Origin: Chloroflexota bacterium
GTDB lineage: Bacteria; Chloroflexota; Limnocylindria; QHBO01
Assembly: GCA_024636135.1 (NCBI GenBank)
Contig: JAGXHP010000168.1
Coordinates: forward strand, 1 to 9,629
Reading direction: 5' to 3'
Length of the DNA stretch: 9,629 nt
The stretch's first letter is position 1; the number at the start of each line of letters is the position of its first letter. Of this stretch, positions 6,141 to 9,629 are shown in pieces. The notes under the pieces are model-generated. The model was not told the DNA's origin and ran no database searches. It saw only the letters and a program-made list of their open reading frames with translations. The position numbers were made by a program, and so were the translations under genes.

Positions 6141-6959
6141 ATGACCACCATGCAGCATCCGATCCGCGTCGCCGCCCAGCTCCACCCGCAGCACGGGACG
6201 TGGCGCGAACTGCGTCGCGCGGCGATCGACGCGGACGCGCTCGGCTACGACCTGCTCTACACCTGGGATCACTTCTCACCGCTCAACGGCGAACCCGAGG
6301 GGCCGCACTTCGAGTGCTGGTCGCTCCTCGCGGCGTGGGCCGAGGCAACCGAGCGGATCGAGCTCGGGCCGCTGGTGGCGTGCAACGCGTACCGCAACCC
6401 CAGCCTCCACGCCGACATCGCCCGCACCGTCGACCACGTCAGCGATGGCCGCGTGATCATGGGTCTCGGGGCCGGCTGGTTCCGCCGTGACTTCGACCGC
6501 TACGGCTATCCCTTCGGCACGTTCGGCTCACGGATCGATCAGCTCGGTGACGACGTGCCGGTGATCATCGGTCGACTTGCCGCCGCCAACCCCCCGGCGC
6601 TTCGCCGCATGCCGATCCTGGTGGCGGGGACGGGCCTGCAGCGGACGATCCCGATCGTTGCCCGCCACGCCGACATCTGGCATGCCCACTTTCCGGATCG
6701 GCCCGAGGAGCTCGAGCCGGCCGTCGCGGCACTGCGCGGCGCCTGCGACGAGATCAGCCGCGACCCGGCCGAGATCGAGTGGAGCGTCGGGCTCGAGCCG
6801 GACGACCTCGACCGCTTCCTCGAGGAGGACGTCGAGCGCTACGTGGCGATGGGACTCACGCAGTTCACGCTGGGTTTCAGCGGGCCAGCATGGAATGTCG
6901 ATGCCGGCCGTCGGTGGCTCGAGTGGCGGGATATGAAGAACGCCGCGGCCGTCGCCTGA
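6141..6959 (+). CDS. LLM-class (F420- or FMN-dependent) oxidoreductase
   Basis: 272 residues, stop TGA at 6957-6959. It has the bacterial luciferase-like TIM-barrel pattern: YDLLYTWDHFSPLNG (about 35-49), PHFECWSLLAAWAEATERIELGPLV, NAYRNPSLHADIARTVDHVSDGR, then IMGLGAGWFRRDF and a late VAGTGLQRTIPIVARHADIWHAHF. These motifs are typical of F420-dependent LLM oxidoreductases, which transfer hydride between reduced F420 and an organic substrate. FMN use cannot be excluded. It is somewhat shorter than the usual 280-350 residues. Substrate unknown. The MerR-type promoter predicts a transcription start at about 6140-6142, right at the ATG, so the mRNA may be leaderless. AGGA seven bases before the ATG is an alternative explanation, and a second ATG lies at 6150. 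Its expression is probably induced through the divergent MerR regulator, which suggests a role in modifying the same compound. Confidence 0.9.
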   Translation: MTTMQHPIRVAAQLHPQHGTWRELRRAAIDADALGYDLLYTWDHFSPLNGEPEGPHFECWSLLAAWAEATERIELGPLVACNAYRNPSLHADIARTVDHVSDGRVIMGLGAGWFRRDFDRYGYPFGTFGSRIDQLGDDVPVIIGRLAAANPPALRRMPILVAGTGLQRTIPIVARHADIWHAHFPDRPEELEPAVAALRGACDEISRDPAEIEWSVGLEPDDLDRFLEEDVERYVAMGLTQFTLGFSGPAWNVDAGRRWLEWRDMKNAAAVA

Positions 6960-6965
6960 GCTCAG
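6956..6965. other. Palindrome CTGAGCTCAG holding both convergent stop codons
   Basis: The plus-strand TGA (6957-6959) and the minus-strand TGA (6964-6962) are separated by two bases inside an exact 10-bp palindrome. No terminator hairpin with a U-tract is seen between the two convergent genes, so their transcripts probably overlap. Confidence 0.8.
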
Positions 6966-7804
6966 TCGGCACCATCGGTGTCGCCGTTCGCGTCGATCTC
7001 CTCCATGCGCCCGCTGAGGACCGCCACGACGGTGGCCCCGAACAGGACCGCCACGCCGATGACGAGCGCCCAGGTTGCCATGAGCGCCACCCCGGCCAGC
7101 TCGCCGTACGGGGTCTCGAACGTGCCGGCCTTCGACATGTAGCCCATCACCGCCTGCGAGATTCGGACGCCGATCGTGGCCAGGACTGCGCCGATGGCGG
7201 CATGGAGCGTCGACACCTCGTCCTGGGGAAGAAAACGGTAGGCGCCGAACAGGAACGCGGCGAGCAGGAGCGTCGGAAGGAGTTGCGAGTCGAGCAGCCA
7301 CGTCTGGCCGGAGTCGCCTCCGGCGAGCGCGCTGATCCCCAGCTCGCCGACCGCCGCCGCAGCCAGCAGGACGAGGGAGAAGGCGAGGAGGGCGGCCCGC
7401 ATCCCCTGCTTCTCCCAGAACGAAACTTGATCTGACTGGCGCCACATGACGTTGACCCCGGAGGACAGCGCCGCGAATGCCCGGGACCCAGAGAACAAAA
7501 GGAAGGCGAGCGACACGACTCCGGCGATCACGGAACCGCCGCGGTCAAGGGAAAAGACTCCGGCAAGCAGGTCCTCCCGCGCCGGGACGAACTTGGCCGC
7601 CTGCTGGAGCACGAAATTCTTCGCGTCCTGCTCCAGCACGAACACCTCTCCCACGAGCGCCGAGGCCACCATGAGCGGCGGCACGGACAGGAAGAGGTAG
7701 AGCCCCACGGCACCGGCCCAGGACAGACCCTGGGCGCGCGTGAACAAGCGCAGCGAGTCCCACGCGATCCGGCCCATCCGAACCGCGTGATCGGTGATGT
7801 GCAT
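6962..7804 (-). CDS. YihY/BrkB-family integral membrane protein
   Basis: 280 residues from ATG at 7804-7802, stop TGA at 6964-6962. About six membrane segments are visible. Family-like features are the first helix WAGAVGLYLFLSVPPLMVA, the VFVLEQDAKNFVLQQAAKFVP loop, and LAFLLFSGSRAFAALSSGVNVMW around the third helix. Near the C-terminus come AIGAVLATIGVRISQAVMGYM and YGELAGVALMATWALVIGVAVLFGA. The protein ends in a short acidic tail. The family (once misnamed ribonuclease BN) has no settled biochemical function. The start is ambiguous: the frame can extend to a TTG at 7858, with GGGAG ten bases ahead, giving 298 residues. It begins shortly after the iolB stop on the same strand, so read-through from iolB is likely, although an inositol role is not implied. 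Confidence 0.87.
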   Translation of the reverse strand: MHITDHAVRMGRIAWDSLRLFTRAQGLSWAGAVGLYLFLSVPPLMVASALVGEVFVLEQDAKNFVLQQAAKFVPAREDLLAGVFSLDRGGSVIAGVVSLAFLLFSGSRAFAALSSGVNVMWRQSDQVSFWEKQGMRAALLAFSLVLLAAAAVGELGISALAGGDSGQTWLLDSQLLPTLLLAAFLFGAYRFLPQDEVSTLHAAIGAVLATIGVRISQAVMGYMSKAGTFETPYGELAGVALMATWALVIGVAVLFGATVVAVLSGRMEEIDANGDTDGAD

Positions 7805-7879
7805 CAGCGTGCCAAGCGCACGCCCCGTGCCAACGGCTGAACGTTGCTCCGCGGGCAACGCACCCGAACTCCCGAGGCA

Positions 7880-8716
7880 TTACCCGACGAGCGGAACCCT
7901 TGGGTCCGGCTCCATCCCCTCCCACTCCTCCCGCACGTGGTCGAGCTCCGGATCGTAGGAGCAGGCCATGGTCCGGATGTCCCCGGCGAGAGCGTTGAGG
8001 TAGTAGGCGTCGTCGCCGTGCGTGGCCACGAACGGGTGGTAGCCATCGGTCACGATCACCGTCTCGCCGTCCCGCACCGACCACAGGAGGTCCCGCGAGC
8101 CGTCCGCGCGGTAGAGCCGCTGCACGCCCCACGCCTCGGGACGTCGGAACCGGTACGAGTAGACCTCCTCCAGCACGGCCTCGCGGGGCATGTCATCGGT
8201 GTCGTGCTTGTGCGGCGGCCACGAGCTCCAGTTGCCCGACGGCGTGTAGACCTCGACCACCTCGAGCCGATCGGCGGGAAAGTCGGGCGCAATGATGTGG
8301 TTGATCTGCCGCGTGGCGTTGCCCGCACCGCGGACCTCGGTCACGACGTCCTCGGGGCCGATGCGCACCGGCGTGGACGCCGTCGCTCGGCCGGACGCGG
8401 GAGCCCGGGCGACCGCGACCGTCACGGATATGCCCTTCGGGGTGATCGATGCCGATGCTCCCGGCGGGAGATACGCGGCCGATGCCCTCCCCTCCCAGAC
8501 CGATGCGCGCCCCGGCAGGTCCAGGTCGCCGACCGTTGCCCCGCCACCACCCAGGATCACGACTGCCGTCTCGACCCCGTCACCGCCGACCGTCATCGGC
8601 GCCGTCAATTCGTGGACGGCGAACTCGAGGTAGCTCCACCCGGCGCGATCCGGGGTGACCGGCTCGCCGGGAGGTAGACGCAGTTCCGGCTGGGACACGG
8701 TGTGCCGCCGATTCAT
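7880..8716 (-). CDS. iolB: 5-deoxy-glucuronate isomerase (IolB)
   Basis: 278 residues from ATG at 8716-8714, stop TAA at 7882-7880, a normal length for IolB. It is a two-cupin protein. The diagnostic segment is EVYTPSGNWSSWPPHKHD, followed by an EEVYSYRF strand and DGYHPFVATHG; HKH, the Glu and the later His are the expected metal ligands. IolB converts 5-deoxy-D-glucuronate to 2-deoxy-5-keto-D-gluconate in cytosolic myo-inositol breakdown, ahead of the kinase IolC and the aldolase step. No good ribosome binding site precedes the ATG. An in-frame GTG at 8698 is an alternative but no better placed. The gene follows a transaldolase-family gene on the same strand after 172 bases, so it may have its own promoter. 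Confidence 0.94.
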   Translation of the reverse strand: MNRRHTVSQPELRLPPGEPVTPDRAGWSYLEFAVHELTAPMTVGGDGVETAVVILGGGGATVGDLDLPGRASVWEGRASAAYLPPGASASITPKGISVTVAVARAPASGRATASTPVRIGPEDVVTEVRGAGNATRQINHIIAPDFPADRLEVVEVYTPSGNWSSWPPHKHDTDDMPREAVLEEVYSYRFRRPEAWGVQRLYRADGSRDLLWSVRDGETVIVTDGYHPFVATHGDDAYYLNALAGDIRTMACSYDPELDHVREEWEGMEPDPRVPLVG

Positions 8717-8759
8717 CGTCGAAATCGCGCCGTTCGGGGCATTTGGGCGCCCGCCGGCA

Positions 8760-8884
8760 GATCTATCGGTTGAGATGCGGCCGAAAGTGCGGGATCAGCC
8801 GCGACAAGGCCACGCGCCAACCGATATATGAGCGAAACAGCGCCGGAAAGGGACACCTGGCGCGAAACCGACGATGTATCGGCG
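8760..8884. promoter_or_regulatory. TATCGG repeats upstream of iolB
   Basis: TATCGGTTG (8764-8772) and CAACCGATA (8818-8826) form an exact 9-bp inverted repeat, and partial matching extends outward to GATCTATCGGTTG and CAACCGATATATG. A third related unit, GATGTATCGG, lies at 8873-8882, just after the transaldolase stop. The equivalent edges of the two arms are 54 bp apart, about five helical turns, which would suit a dimer or looping repressor. They may be operator sites for inositol control. The ATATAT stretch at 8824-8829 could hold a minus-strand -10 element, but I see no convincing -35. Nothing else is visible in this gap. Confidence 0.45.
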
Positions 8885-8888
8885 ACGC

Positions 8889-9629
8889 TCATGCGTCCGG
8901 GCTGGGGAGCAGGGCGTCCGACACCAGGTGCAGCAGCTCGTGGTAGGAGGCGACGAAGGCTCGCAATGTCCGGACGGACGGTCCCCAGGTGTCGAAGTCG
9001 GCAACGGCCAGGCCGTCCGGCTCGTACGCACGCCGGAAATCGGGCAGCGATGACGCCAGCTCGTCCAGGTGCGGCACCGGGTTGTCGATTCGCGGCCGCA
9101 CATCGACCGACGACGCGTTGAAGCGCTTCTGCCACGACGACGGCATGGTGATCACCACGTCGCCGCCGATGAGCTCCGACCAGTGGAGGTGATGCCGGAT
9201 CGCCGCCCCGAGAAGCCGGGCGCGGAAGCCGCGCGACTGCCACTCGTGGTACGCCCGCTTGAAGACGGCGACGCCCGACCAGGCCAGCGCAGCCGGGTCC
9301 AACACGAGCCCCTCGCGCTCGGACACCACCCGCAGCCAGTCCTCGATGCGGCCCATCATGATGGTGATCACCGGACCCATGTCGTCGGTGGGCAGGCCCT
9401 CAGCCTCGCGCCGTGAGATCCCCCGCTGCACCGCCTCGGCCGCGGCGAGCGCCTGGGCCACGCTGAACGAGACGGTGGCGTTGACGCTGATCCCGCGATA
9501 CGACGCCTCCTCCATCGCCGCCACCCCGGCCGCGGTGGTCGGGAACTTCACGACGATGTTCGACGCGAGCTCCGTGAAGCCGAAGGCCTGGGTCACCATG
9601 GCAGGGGCGTCGCGGAACAGGGTAGGGTC
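8889..9629 (-). CDS. Transaldolase-family protein, N-terminus cut by window edge
   Basis: 246 residues are visible before the TGA at 8891-8889. The frame stays open to the right edge, where DPTLFRDAPAMV precedes an internal ATG at 9599, so the true start is outside. NIVVKFPTT carries the Schiff-base lysine expected in transaldolases, and GISVNATVSFSVAQALAAAEA matches the next conserved strand and helix of the barrel. HWSELIGGDVVITMP near the C-terminal part is also family-like. The family transfers dihydroxyacetone units between sugar phosphates, or acts as an aldolase in members such as FSA. Next to iolB it may serve in inositol carbon flow (inference). Its place in the pentose phosphate pathway cannot be excluded. 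Confidence 0.87.
   Translation of the reverse strand, partial: DPTLFRDAPAMVTQAFGFTELASNIVVKFPTTAAGVAAMEEASYRGISVNATVSFSVAQALAAAEAVQRGISRREAEGLPTDDMGPVITIMMGRIEDWLRVVSEREGLVLDPAALAWSGVAVFKRAYHEWQSRGFRARLLGAAIRHHLHWSELIGGDVVITMPSSWQKRFNASSVDVRPRIDNPVPHLDELASSLPDFRRAYEPDGLAVADFDTWGPSVRTLRAFVASYHELLHLVSDALLPSPDA

Noticed and set aside
6528..7445. A 305-codon minus-strand frame across the convergent gene ends
   Set aside because: It overlaps two well-supported genes in other frames and has no recognisable motif.

Overview
The window is a high-GC bacterial chromosomal segment with tightly packed genes, nearly all on the minus strand. The F420-type oxidoreductase, the MinD-like ATPase variant and the general base composition suggest a Chloroflexota or Actinomycetota genome. 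This is inference from style and gene content; no marker gene is present. I see no rRNA, tRNA, CRISPR array, transposase or phage gene.

Region 1 (1-4022, minus strand) is a probable three-gene operon, read right to left: a single-domain MinD/ParA-type ATPase with an arginine in place of the signature lysine (RGGTGKS), a 12-TM APC-type permease with large soluble domains at both ends, and a family-3 solute-binding lipoprotein cut by the left window edge. The gaps are about 40 and 34 bases. No ABC permease or ABC ATPase is visible. A cytosolic ATPase, a secondary permease and an extracytoplasmic binding protein in one unit is the most unusual feature of the window.

Region 2 (4029-4408) is a 380-base gene-free stretch. 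Its right end holds a clear intrinsic terminator for the gene that follows it. Its centre holds an imperfect palindrome of about 126 bp built from concentric inverted repeats, and short CCGTTC motifs recur through it. It must contain the promoter of the Region 1 operon, though I cannot place one with confidence.

Region 3 (4409-6959) has a TM-helix-repeat membrane protein related to small-conductance mechanosensitive channels, and a MerR regulator with a GyrI-like effector-binding domain. Divergent from the regulator is an LLM-class (F420/FMN) oxidoreductase, the only plus-strand gene. The 40-base divergent interval carries a textbook MerR-type promoter: TTGACC, a 19-bp spacer with an ACCTTCCC/GGGAAGGT dyad, then CAGGAT. 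The oxidoreductase is therefore the likely regulated target, probably from a leaderless mRNA.

Region 4 (6962-9629, minus strand) holds a YihY/BrkB membrane protein, 5-deoxy-glucuronate isomerase (iolB, myo-inositol catabolism) and a transaldolase-family protein cut by the right edge. The iolB-transaldolase pair suggests that an inositol catabolic locus continues to the right. The 172-base gap upstream of iolB carries repeated TATCGG elements that could be operator sites.
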